A DNA stretch of 22,895 nucleotides from Chara braunii (lineage: Eukaryota; Streptophyta; Charophyceae; Charales; Characeae): contig BFEA01000592.1 in assembly GCA_003427395.1 (NCBI GenBank), positions 550,752 through 573,646 of the forward strand, in the 5' to 3' direction. The notes beneath the pieces are model-generated. The model saw only the letters and a program-made list of their open reading frames with translations, made no database searches and was not told the DNA's origin. Made by a program: the position numbers and the translations under genes. Positions 10,374-17,462 of this stretch are shown here, piece by piece. Numbering within the stretch: position 1 is the first letter of the stretch; each line of letters begins with the position of its first letter.

Positions 10374-10480
10374 GAAGGAGACGATCGAAGAGAGGCTGCG
10401 GGCGTTCTTGTGCGCGGGGGAAAGGGTGGGGGTTCGGAAGGAGACGGTCGAAGAGAGGTTACGGGCGCGCTTGTGCGCGG
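10374..10480 (+). repeat. 63-bp direct repeat in open frame 5' of the FAS1 gene
   Basis: GAAGGAGACGATCGAAGAGA at 10374 is repeated with few changes at 10437, and the similarity extends about 45 bp to TTGTGCGCGGG. The 63-bp period is a multiple of three. The FAS1 frame stays open through both copies and would read EGDDRREAAGVLVRG then EGDGRREVTGALVRG, although no ATG precedes it in this frame. Confidence 0.8.
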
Positions 10481-10514
10481 GTCGCGCGCGGTATCACCCC
10501 TGCGGTCAAAGAGG

Positions 10515-11285
10515 ATGTCGATGGCCGTGGGCGATCCCTGGTCCTCCGGTGGAGGAGTCAGTGGCGGGAGGAAGTGTGGACGAAGCTCAATGATTGGAGA
10601 GGTAGCCGTCATCGTGATGAGGATTATGGTGATGGCAGTCACGGCGCTCTCCGTGATATCGGCGGTGATGGGTCAACCCTCCCCGTCTGCGCCTGGTCAC
10701 CCAGGACAAGTTCAGCCATTGCCGGACGTGATAGAGCGGTCGACTCAGGGGAAGAATCTGACGCTGTACGTCGGCGCGCTGAGGAGTTCCCGCGGTGCTT
10801 TGATGGCTATGGAGGCGCAACGGAGACGTCCGGGTGGAGTGACAATCTTTGCGCCCACCGATGCGGCTGTCAGTGACCAGATCCAACGGTTAGGCGGGTG
10901 TCTCGCTGCCATTCCTGACGTGGCGGACTTAGTGATGACGTCATCGCTGCTCTACTCTGCGGTGCCAGGTCATCTCCCGATGGCGGAAATAAGGAGCAGG
11001 CTTAATCAATCGAACGGGTCCTTGCGTTTGCCCACTCTCTACCCGCCGAATGAGGTGGCAGTCAGCTCAGCGACCTCACGCTATCCATCGACGAAGATGG
11101 GTGTGTTCGTGGATGGCGCGCAAATTTTCCCAAGCGGCGGTTTCGACGTGGTGACGGCACCTGATGTCGTCGTGCAGATGGTCGATACACTGCTGATTCC
11201 GCGGGACACGACGGAATTGATCAGTGAGTTCTGTGGTGAAGCGACCATCAGTGTTCCACCACCCATTTCCCCTGGGACACCATGA
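10515..11285 (+). CDS. Secreted fasciclin (FAS1) domain protein
   Basis: Single-exon ORF ending in TGA at 11283-11285. From ATG 10515 it encodes 256 aa. ATG 10590 is an attractive alternative because it directly begins a signal peptide (MIGEVAVIVM, then a Val/Met/Ala-rich core, ending near VISAVMG before QPSPSAPG). The mature part is one FAS1 domain of about 140 residues. It has the H1-like motif VTIFAPTDAAV, an internal LVMTSSLLYSAVPGHLP segment, and an H2-like VVVQMVDTLLIP near the C-terminus. Three N-glycosylation sequons are visible (NLT, NQS, NGS). FAS1 proteins are extracellular or wall-associated adhesion proteins in plants and algae. No GPI-type hydrophobic tail is seen. The frame stays open upstream to about 10290, so a longer N-terminus or an upstream exon is possible. 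Splicing was not assessed. Confidence 0.75.
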   Translation: MSMAVGDPWSSGGGVSGGRKCGRSSMIGEVAVIVMRIMVMAVTALSVISAVMGQPSPSAPGHPGQVQPLPDVIERSTQGKNLTLYVGALRSSRGALMAMEAQRRRPGGVTIFAPTDAAVSDQIQRLGGCLAAIPDVADLVMTSSLLYSAVPGHLPMAEIRSRLNQSNGSLRLPTLYPPNEVAVSSATSRYPSTKMGVFVDGAQIFPSGGFDVVTAPDVVVQMVDTLLIPRDTTELISEFCGEATISVPPPISPGTP

Positions 11286-11354
11286 ACACGATGACATCGC
11301 TGCTTACGCTGCTTACACCGATTCAGCAGCGATACAGGGCCGATGTGGACTCAG

Positions 11355-11431
11355 CTAACAGTTGATGCCCTCGACCGCGCTTGACCTCATCTCTCTTTTC
11401 TCCAGTTGATGCCCTCAACCGCTCTTCAGCT

Positions 11432-11493
<62 letters not shown>

Positions 11494-11540
11494 GTTGATG
11501 CCCTCAACCGCGCTTCGGCTGTCTCTCTCTCTCTCTCTCC
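11355..11540. repeat. AGTTGATGCCCTCAACCGC repeats separated by (TC)n
   Basis: A 19-25 bp string (AGTTGATGCCCTC.ACCGC.CTT) occurs three times, at about 11359, 11405 and 11493. Two copies are preceded by CTCC. A pure (TC)n run occupies about 11434-11491 and a second lies at about 11523-11540. This sits just 3' of the FAS1 stop codon and could be within its 3' UTR. Confidence 0.8.
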
Positions 11541-11680
11541 CTCCCTCTGTGTCTGTGTGTGCCTTAATCAGTTTCCGTGTGGTTATGGCGGGCATAGAGT
11601 GTGTGTATCAGTTTGTCTAACTTGTGTGTGTGTCGATTTGACGATTTCCGTAAAAATGCTTTTGCTGTAAAGTACTCGTT

Positions 11681-11971
11681 TGTCGACATGTATAGTTTGT
11701 GTATGATTTCTAGTTCTCTGTTGAATCTCCGACCTTGTCCTGTGTCACACGCATCTCCAAGAGGAAGGACGATTGTCGCTGCCTGTCGACATGTATAGTT
11801 TGTGTATGATTTCTAGTTCTCTTTTGAATCTCCGACCTTCGCCTGTGTCACACGCATCTCCAAGAGGAAGGACGATTGTCGCTGCCATTGCGGCGCGTTG
11901 TTTTTTTCATGACGCATCTCCAAGAGGAAGGACGATTGTCGCTGCCATTGCGGCGCGTTGTTTTTTTCATG
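11681..11971. repeat. Nested tandem duplication (103-bp and 60-bp periods)
   Basis: TGTCGACATGTATAGTTTGT starts copies at 11681 and 11784 (103-bp period, few mismatches). The end of the second copy is itself extended and duplicated: 11852-11911 and 11912-11971 are identical 60-bp units starting ACGCATCTCC and ending TTTTTCATG. Shared ACGCATCTCC...GTCGCTGCC sequence shows the 60-bp step reused part of the 103-bp unit. Confidence 0.9.
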
Positions 11972-12310
11972 TCTCGACTCTCGTTTGGACGACGCCTATT
12001 TCGATTTGAGAGAATTAGATAAGGTGGTGGAGTTGTGGACATCAGTGGACCGCTATGTCGCCAGAAACGCGTCGAAGTCTCGAAGAGCAGACGTGTGAGG
12101 GAGGTAATCGTTGTAGAATTTCAGCCGTCACGTTTTTCACAATGGTTTTGAATTCAGCAGCACGAGCGATAAACGTAAGGTCGATGGACTGTGAAATAGC
12201 CTCTCGGTGATGAAGGGCAATGCAGGCCATAGCAGGGTCTGAACTCGGGACAAAATTTGAGACCGCTGGTTCCGCTTTTAGCAGCGAATCGAGAGGTTGG
12301 ACCTTTGTTG
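11972..12310. other. Unassigned sequence
   Basis: A 62-codon minus-strand frame (12042-12230) reads MACIALHHREAISQS and onward. It has normal amino-acid variety but no recognised domain. It may be a scrap of a coding exon or mobile element. Nothing else is seen. Confidence 0.25.
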
Positions 12311-12360
12311 TGCTATATGAACTTTTTTTTTTTTTTTTTTTTTTTTTTTGCTATATGAAC
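12311..12360 (-). mobile_element. Poly(A)-only insertion flanked by 12-bp direct repeats
   Basis: TGCTATATGAAC at 12311-12322 and again at 12349-12360 brackets a run of about 27 T (12323-12349). On the minus strand this is a pure poly(A) tract between target-site-like duplications, which is what an extreme 5'-truncated retrotransposition event would leave. Slippage on a pre-existing duplication is the alternative. Confidence 0.6.
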
Positions 12361-12912
12361 TATAGTGCAAGCAGATTAGATCTTTTTCAGGAGAATGACG
12401 TGTACATTCGTCTGCAGGAACGTCGGAGATTCGTCAACAGTTGTGTTCGGTACAGTACGGAAGGAATTCTGTTTCTTGATGGAAGTTGATATCATCATAT
12501 CACACAGGTAGATAATTAGCATATGGCCACGTCACGAACGTTGAAGATCCTTTCTGCAGTCTTCTCCTGACTAAACGCACCCTAATCATCAATGTAAAGG
12601 GGATGGATATTGGGTCGTATACGGAACTTTGAGGGCGTCTTGTGTGCAGGTGATGATGGGTAATGTGAAGTCAATTTGGACCGGTGTGCTCTCTCACTGG
12701 TCTGTAAGTACTATCATGCATGAGTGTGATGGCTTTTCCGACGAGCTCGGGATGCACTTGACCGTAATTGTTGTTGGAGTTACCCTAAGGAGTGTAATGG
12801 TGCAAGACACATTGCGAAGAATACACATTGGTTTGAGTTTCAAAAGGCGTTAAGAAAACGTATGAACTCTTGACGATTGGTTCATCGACTGTTTGTTCAG
12901 AAGTGTGTAAGA
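12361..12912. other. Unassigned sequence, no supported gene
   Basis: A 74-codon plus-strand frame at 12629-12853 has no recognised domain. No RNA gene or repeat is seen. Confidence 0.4.
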
Positions 12913-13037
12913 CTCTCTCTCTCTCTCTCTCTCTCTGTGCGTGTGTATGTGTGTGTGTGTGTGCGCGCCCGCATGCCTCTCTTTCTCTGTGCGTGTGTAT
13001 GTGTGTGTTTGTGTGTGCTCGCCCGCATGGAAGAATT

Positions 13038-13090
<53 letters not shown>

Positions 13091-13092
13091 TC
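12913..13092. repeat. (CT)n and (TG)n/(CG)n microsatellite block
   Basis: A (CT)n run at about 12913-12936 is followed by two similar modules of TCTGTGCGTGTGTATGTGTG leading to GC-rich CCGCATG. A long (TG)n then runs at about 13041-13080 into GCGCGCGCGCA at 13080-13090. Alternating purine-pyrimidine of this length can adopt Z-DNA. Confidence 0.9.
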
Positions 13093-13121
13093 CCTGGGGT
13101 TTCCCGAACGCGCCACTGGTT

Positions 13122-13225
13122 GCTTAGGTCCTTGTCAAGAATGTAAACCGTCAAAATCAGCGGATAACAAGAAGCTTAGGTCCTTGTCAAGAATCTAAAC
13201 TGTCGAAATCAGCGGATAACAAGAA
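13122..13225. repeat. 52-bp tandem duplication
   Basis: Two copies beginning GCTTAGGTCCTTGTCAAGAA lie at 13122-13173 and 13174-13225. They differ at a few positions only (ATGTAAACCGTCAAAA versus ATCTAAACTGTCGAAA). Confidence 0.9.
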
Positions 13226-13400
13226 GCATCTAAGTTCGGTGATAATATTTGTTGTCCTCCTGAATCCCGTAAAGGCGTGACTGACTTGTATGATGTTTCG
13301 CGGGTAACTGCAACCACGTTCCGCACTTTTTTTTAAGTAATGTGCTCAAAAGCAGGCCGACAGCTCAGCCTACTGTGATCTATATTTGGTCGTAGGAAGT

Positions 13401-13402
<2 letters not shown>

Positions 13403-13441
<39 letters not shown>
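13403..13441. repeat. (CT)n microsatellite
   Basis: An uninterrupted CT dinucleotide run of about 39 bp, following TAGGAAGTGG. Confidence 0.9.
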
Positions 13442-13443
<2 letters not shown>

Positions 13444-13655
13444 GTGGAGTTTGCTACAGGGTTTGATACGAGCAACCCGTTGCAGTAGGTCGTGTCGTCA
13501 TGAAGAAGGCTTCGAGGAACTCCCCGGTCTACAGGTGGGGATATCTGCTGGAAATTGGGTCCAGGCCCCGTCCAGCGTTTGTTTCCAGTAAACTGGGTAC
13601 ACCCCTTTTCCCTGGGCTAGACCATTCCATACCTTCGCTGCACCCAACAAATGGA

Positions 13656-13763
13656 ACGCCCGGTGATCTTTTTTTAATTTTTTTAAAATTATATTGAACT
13701 GATCAGAACAGATACTACACTTGATCTTAGCCAAAAGGCCGAGAAAGGTATACGCCCGGTGAT
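13656..13763 (-). pseudogene. U2 snRNA retropseudogene (5' ~61 nt) with A-rich tail and TSD
   Basis: On the minus strand, 13751 down to about 13691 reads as the highly conserved U2 5' end. It includes CUCGGCCUUUUGGCUAAGAU and GUGUAGUAUCUGUUC, the branch-point-recognition region of spliceosomal U2. The match stops after CAGUUCAAUAU. An A/T-rich tail of 23 nt (13690-13668, ending AAAAAAAG) takes the place of the rest of the roughly 190-nt RNA. The insert is bracketed by a perfect 12-bp direct repeat, ACGCCCGGTGAT, at 13656-13667 and 13752-13763. Truncation, an A-rich 3' end and a target-site duplication together indicate L1-type retroposition. No U2 promoter elements are seen upstream. Confidence 0.85.
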
Positions 13764-13817
13764 TTAGCTGTACGAGGACTGGAAAACACACCATATACGG
13801 CTATAATCACCGGGCGT
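13752..13817. repeat. Inverted repeat around the U2 insertion target
   Basis: ACGCCCGGTGATT followed by TAGCTGTA at 13752 pairs with ATCACCGGGCGT at 13806-13817, which is preceded by TATACGGCTATA. The arms are about 20 bp and imperfect, with a ~25-nt loop. The U2 retrocopy integrated in or next to the left arm. Confidence 0.7.
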
Positions 13818-14007
13818 TGTACTCGGGTATGATTTGTAGGGTGGGGGCCTTCTGTAAAGTAAAGCAGCATAGATCATCGTCAGTTCAGGGCAGTGATTGC
13901 TTCTAGCAAGTTCATACTTTCAGCACGGACACTTGAGACTCTTCGTAGGGGACCACTTTACAGACTTGAAGCAAAACCGGAGACCCTCCCCACGATACTC
14001 CTGTCTC

Positions 14008-14009
<2 letters not shown>

Positions 14010-14043
<34 letters not shown>
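14010..14043 (-). repeat. Poly(T) tract (34 T)
   Basis: An uninterrupted T run between CTGTCTCAG and GGAGGCAAC. No flanking direct repeat is seen. It could be the tail of a minus-strand retrocopy. Confidence 0.7.
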
Positions 14044-14044
<1 letters not shown>

Positions 14045-14094
14045 GAGGCAACTTTCCAGTGTACACACACACTTATCCCCTCTCTCACAAACGA

Positions 14095-14283
14095 AAGGCT
14101 GATGAAGCCCCTACGAGAAAGCATTTTCACTTGGTCGGCCTTCTGCAGGAGCAAGAGGGAGAGGGCGACGGATGGGAAGGACCAAGGATTGTCGAAGGGA
14201 GGGAAGACGTCAAGAAGAGGAAACGAAGGAGTTCAGCAGTCGAGGTTGAAGAAACGGGGAAATTTCTTGAGGGTACTCCTTGA
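14095..14283 (+). CDS. Possible terminal exon or ORF fragment, charged, unknown
   Basis: I do not recognise the product. Frame KADEAPTRKH to a TGA at 14281-14283 encodes about 62 residues rich in Glu, Lys, Arg and Gly, with a basic KKRKRR cluster that resembles a nuclear localisation signal. The same frame is open upstream through the poly(T) tract, where it becomes a meaningless Phe run, so any real coding part must begin after about 14060. A pyrimidine-rich stretch with AG at about 14058 or 14097 could be an acceptor site. No partner exon was found. It may be chance. Confidence 0.2.
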   Translation, partial: KADEAPTRKHFHLVGLLQEQEGEGDGWEGPRIVEGREDVKKRKRRSSAVEVEETGKFLEGTP

Positions 14284-14298
14284 TTAATAATGGGATAT

Positions 14299-14460
14299 GG
14301 TACCAACTGGCCTATCTCAGTTGGTACAATCCCCCTGAACGAATTGTGGAAATACAGACCAGGTGCTGGGTTCGAACTCCGTTGGAAGCAGATGAGTTAA
14401 GGTTTTGAGTTCTGAATAACCTAGGGTCGGTGAGCTCGATGATCATATCTTTTTTTTTTG
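14299..14460 (+). repeat. tRNA-derived SINE-like element
   Basis: TATCTCAGTTGGTA at 14313-14326 matches a tRNA D-arm/A box and GGTTCGAACTCC at 14369-14380 matches a B box, about 45 bp apart as in a tRNA gene. The segment ends in a run of 10 T at 14450-14459, which could be a Pol III terminator. An exact hairpin, GTACCAACTG at 14300-14309 with CAGTTGGTAC at 14318-14327, replaces the normal acceptor/D-stem fold, so it is not a functional tRNA. Confidence 0.45.
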
Positions 14461-14654
14461 GGGCAAGTACCCCTTGTGTCACATCTGTAGTTCAGAATGG
14501 GCAAAAAAAACACAGTTGGGCACGTCCCTGTCCTTCCCAGATTGAGGCAAAAAAAACATCTCGCTGCGCTCCCGACATATGGCAAGTTTAAAATGGGCAG
14601 TTTTGTCTTTTTCAGGACCCATTCCTTCCGGGCTACGGAGGCCGTTCATTTCAC

Positions 14655-14860
14655 TTGGTATAAAGGGTCGGAGGACAGAGTAGCACCTGCCGGGGATAAA
14701 GTCCCACATGCAGCGTAGAGTATATGTGTTTGTGGAGATGTTGGGTTCAGGAAACTCAACGTCGTTTCTGCATAGACACGTCCAGATTCGAGCATCGAGA
14801 AAAGGCAAGGCTGTTGTGGGACTCTGCACCCGGCCCTGTGGAGCTCGCCCAGAGAGGTTG
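14655..14860 (+). repeat. Dispersed repeat, copy 1 (inverted partner at 16605-16800)
   Basis: Read in reverse complement, this segment matches 16605-16800 in order. Shared blocks include GAATCTGGA.GTGT, TGCAGAAA, TTTCCT.AAC and CCACAAACAC, then CTCTA.GCTGC, TGGGAC and AGGTGCTACT.TGTCC. The match continues at the other side with CTCCACAGGGCC. Identity is perhaps about 75% by eye. No coding function is assigned. Confidence 0.65.
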
Positions 14861-14938
14861 CGAATTCCGTTACAAGTGGAGTCCCGGTGGACTGCGGGGG
14901 CGAAATAAAAACTGGGAGTGGGGGCAAATTTGTTCCCC

Positions 14939-14998
14939 GAGAGGGAGAGAGAGAGAGAGAGAGAACGAGAGAGAGAACGAGAGAGAGTAGACAGAGAG

Positions 14999-15054
<56 letters not shown>

Positions 15055-15057
15055 CAC

Positions 15058-15094
<37 letters not shown>

Positions 15095-15151
15095 GAGAGA
15101 GAGAATGAGAGAGAGAGAGAGGAGAGAGAGAATGAGAGAGAGAGAGAGGTG

Positions 15152-15203
<52 letters not shown>

Positions 15204-15256
15204 CAGACTACTCTCCTCTGACCTCTCTCTCTCTCTCTCTCCTGTCTCTCAGATTA

Positions 15257-15327
<71 letters not shown>
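14939..15327. repeat. Long (GA)n - (TC)n - (TG)n microsatellite with central hairpin
   Basis: (GA)n with occasional AACGAGA or GTAGACA interruptions runs from about 14939 to 15200. It is followed by GGTCAGA (15201-15207), a 9-nt spacer, TCTGACC (15217-15223) and (TC)n. A second TC block and then (TG)n run to about 15327. The frames through it are Arg/Glu or Leu/Ser repeats only. Confidence 0.95.
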
Positions 15328-15329
<2 letters not shown>

Positions 15330-15504
15330 TGTCTCTGTGTGTTGTCATATTCGCTATACACTCAAAAAAAACATGACTGTAGTCACTGTACCAGACTGTT
15401 TCGTCGGACTTTCACCCACTCATCAGGTGTGTGTTTGTGTGCGTGTGTGTGTGTGTTTTGAGAGCGAGAGCCTGTACTGGACCAGAAAGATAGCTGGAGA
15501 GAGA

Positions 15505-15900
15505 GCTTTCATTAAGTTGCATACATTCATTATCAGTGCGCATTATGTTCGGGGGAGGACTGTCCCCCCTGATAGAGGTCGAATACACACTATTTTTCGG
15601 ATCCGATACAGGCAAAACGAGGGTCGTGAACCTTGTTATGTTGGGGAAAGGCAGCAGCTATTGACGATGCTCTCTCTCTCTCTCGTTCTTTTTTTTTCTG
15701 GTCTGATACAGGCAGAATGATGGTGGCCAACATAGCTATAGCGTGCGTTATGTTCGCGGAGGACGGCAGCAACGGCCTCCATAGTTGTCTTCCCCCAGCA
15801 TAACGCACACCTGAATGCGACCCTCATTTTGCCTGTATTAATCCAAGGGGGCGGGGGAGGGAGGGAGGGAGCAGGAGGGGGAGAGGTAGGGAGTGTGGGA

Positions 15901-15947
<47 letters not shown>

Positions 15948-16330
15948 CCATAGCCACCGTTCTCCTCGCACATAATACACGGTTGCTATGTTCATGACCC
16001 TCATTTTGCCTGTGCCTGACCCGAAAGATTCGTTGTATGCATTCATTTTCAGATCTACCGTGTCATGCCCCCACATAACGCACCTGAGTAATGAATGTAT
16101 AAAACCTACGTTTCGGGTCACGTACATGCAAAATGAGGGTCGCCCTGCTCTCTCTCTCTCTCTCTCTCGCTCTCCCTCTCCCTCCCGCGTCTGCCTGGGA
16201 CAAATTCGCTCCCGTACACAGTCATGTTGGGAACCCTCATGTTACCTGTACCCGACCGTACAGATGGCTTGTATACATTCATTGCCAGGGTACGTTATGT
16301 TCGGGGGACTACTGTAGCCATGGAAGGTGT
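15505..16330. mobile_element. Cluster of MITE-like inverted-repeat fragments
   Basis: Diverged copies of one sequence recur in both orientations at about 15513-15630, 15706-15850, 15985-16141 and 16222-16320, separated by microsatellites. Diagnostic words are CCCTCATTTTGCCTGTA (or its complement), TGTATACATTCATT and the end-like GCGTTATGTTCGGGGGA. The copy at 15997-16141 is nearly palindromic: ~58-bp arms containing GACCCTCATTTTGC and GCAAAATGAGGGTC enclose a ~35-nt loop. No transposase is present. Exact ends are uncertain. Confidence 0.55.
15847..15869 (+). other. G-quadruplex-forming motif
   Basis: Five G-runs (G5, G5, G3, G3, G3) are separated by single-nucleotide loops, a canonical quadruplex sequence. 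It is followed by further G-rich, (TG)n and (GA)n sequence up to about 15946. Confidence 0.75.
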
Positions 16331-16350
16331 ACTCTGTGTGTGTGTGTGTG

Positions 16351-16438
16351 TCTCGATTTATGCGTGTCGTCCTTGCGCAGGGGCCATGCTAATCTTCTCT
16401 GTATCGTTCGAATTTTAACAGATGTCCCTGCACGAGAC
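16351..16438 (-). ncRNA. U6 spliceosomal snRNA copy (probable pseudogene)
   Basis: On the minus strand, 16438 down to 16351 is a near-full match to U6. The ACAGAGA box, the AGC triad within GATTAGCATGG, the internal stem-loop GGCCCCUGCGCAAGG and the end CGCAUAAAUCGAGA are all present. The 5' stem survives with changed sequence: GUCUC pairs with GGGAC around a GUGCA loop instead of the usual UUCG loop. After CGAGA the sequence runs into (CA)n rather than the usual tail and Pol III T-run terminator. No TATA box or upstream element is seen; about 13 nt upstream is an A-run (plus-strand poly T). It is therefore probably a retrocopy or a truncated gene. Confidence 0.8.
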
Positions 16439-16451
16439 AAATTCGGCCATG

Positions 16452-16480
16452 TTTTTTTTTTTTTTTTTTTTTTTTTTTTT
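16452..16480 (-). repeat. Poly(T) tract (29 T)
   Basis: An uninterrupted T run immediately upstream (on the minus strand) of the U6 copy, between CGGCCATG and CTAAGTAAG. Confidence 0.8.
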
Positions 16481-16516
16481 CTAAGTAAGACTGAACTTCG
16501 TAAACGGGAAACCTAC

Positions 16517-16595
16517 CACGGTTTCAAATTAGCCTGTGTGCGTGTCTGTCGAAGTGCGCACGGGACGAATTCCGGCACGGTTTCAAATTAGCCTG
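16517..16595. repeat. 20-bp direct repeat flanking 39 bp
   Basis: CACGGTTTCAAATTAGCCTG occurs exactly at 16517-16536 and 16576-16595. The 39-bp spacer contains GAATTCCGG and GTGCGCAC. It may be a target-site duplication around a tiny remnant or a local duplication. Confidence 0.85.
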
Positions 16596-16604
16596 CACCC
16601 TCTC

Positions 16605-16800
16605 GACGTTGGCTCCACAGGGCCCAACCAGCGGGGTAGAGTTTTCTGAACGCCCGAATCTGGATGTGTTGGAGGAGATGTGCAGAAATGGCGTTATATT
16701 TCCTCAACACCACATTTCCACAAACACGTCCAGATACGGGCATTGAGGAAACTCTAAGCTGCTGATGGGACCTGGCCCGTCTAGGTGCTACTGTGTCCAC
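16605..16800 (-). repeat. Dispersed repeat, copy 2 (inverted partner at 14655-14860)
   Basis: Homologous in reverse orientation to 14655-14860. Within itself it also shows an imperfect inverted repeat: CCCGAATCTGGATGTGTT near 16648 and AACACGTCCAGATACGGG near 16723, about 60 bp apart. The 234-codon minus-strand frame through here is not supported as a gene. Confidence 0.6.
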
Positions 16801-16810
16801 AGGTCCTGGT

Positions 16811-16910
16811 GCATAGGTCCAGTCCAGATAAAATAATGAAAAGGAAAGCCGCTGATGCTGCTTGATTGCCGAGGAAGAAGTCTCGTAGGTGGGTCGCAGG
16901 CCCGCACACC
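16811..16910 (+). repeat. 100-bp direct repeat, copy 1
   Basis: Starts GCATAGGTCCAG and ends CCCGCACACC. By eye it differs from 17463-17562 at three positions (97/100). Flanks differ immediately outside both ends. No known function; probably a short dispersed element. Confidence 0.9.
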
Positions 16911-17032
16911 GCAGGAATCTTGACGGGTGGGCGGGACCGCTTTGCCAAAATTGGCGAGAAAGAATGACTGCCTCCTCACAATCCTGTGACCGAACTCGGG
17001 CTGAATGACGTGCAGGTTCGCACAGGCAATGT

Positions 17033-17168
17033 TTGCAGCGACCGGGCGACCTCAAGACGGGGCAGCATGAGAAGCCTTGCAGCCTGCCTCCAGTAGTCCT
17101 GTGCCTGTTACTTATACAGTGGCTGGCAGTGGGAGCGGTACCGGGAGTAGCGACGTCCAGCTCCACCC
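17033..17168 (+). other. Possible signal-peptide-like exon segment
   Basis: An open frame reads SLPPVVLCLLLIQWLAVGAV followed by PGVATSSSTLG. This is a hydrophobic core with a plausible cleavage region, and it is followed by CCTGGGTAAGT, a good 5' splice donor. No in-frame ATG precedes it; the ATG at 17067 is in another frame and meets a TAG. It may be a decayed first exon or chance. Confidence 0.15.
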
Positions 17169-17462
17169 TGGGTAAGTCCCAAATCCCAAGAGCTTCTAAC
17201 TGTAGGTCGTGGATTCGGGAAAGGAAAACTGGGAACCGCAGATAAAGATCAACCAATCCAAAACTAAGTCTAGTAAAAAAAGGAGAATCCAAGATACTGA
17301 GAATCCTCGGTCAGCGATTGATCCAACTGAGCGAGGCCGGTCACATCGAATCTTGGTAAGTGCCAAAGTCCCAACCGTAACGCTGAGCCGTAGGACAAAG
17401 CAGATGGTTCTGCAGTCTTCAAAACTGAAACCAACCGGGAGGTCTGAAATGGGACAAATGCT

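Noticed and set aside
10286-10642. Minus-strand ORF opposite the FAS1 gene
   Set aside because: It is the complement of GC-rich sequence; the plus strand has the recognisable signal peptide and FAS1 domain.
11323-11620. ORFs with LSLSLS or ERERER runs
   Set aside because: They come from the (TC)n runs downstream of the FAS1 gene.
13498-13794. 98-codon minus-strand ORF
   Set aside because: It contains the U2-derived insertion and its A-rich tail.
14479-15376. Long Leu/Ser and Arg/Glu ORFs on both strands
   Set aside because: They are translations of the (GA)n/(TC)n/(TG)n tracts.
16567-16580. GAATTCCGGCACG resembling a cDNA cloning adaptor
   Set aside because: It does not match the usual adaptor exactly, and genomic repeat sequence continues on both sides, so contamination is not supported.
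16588-17292. 234-codon minus-strand ORF
   Set aside because: It runs through two repeat families (16605-16800 and 16811-16910), has no domain, and part of it recurs in the second 100-bp copy. It is a chance open frame.
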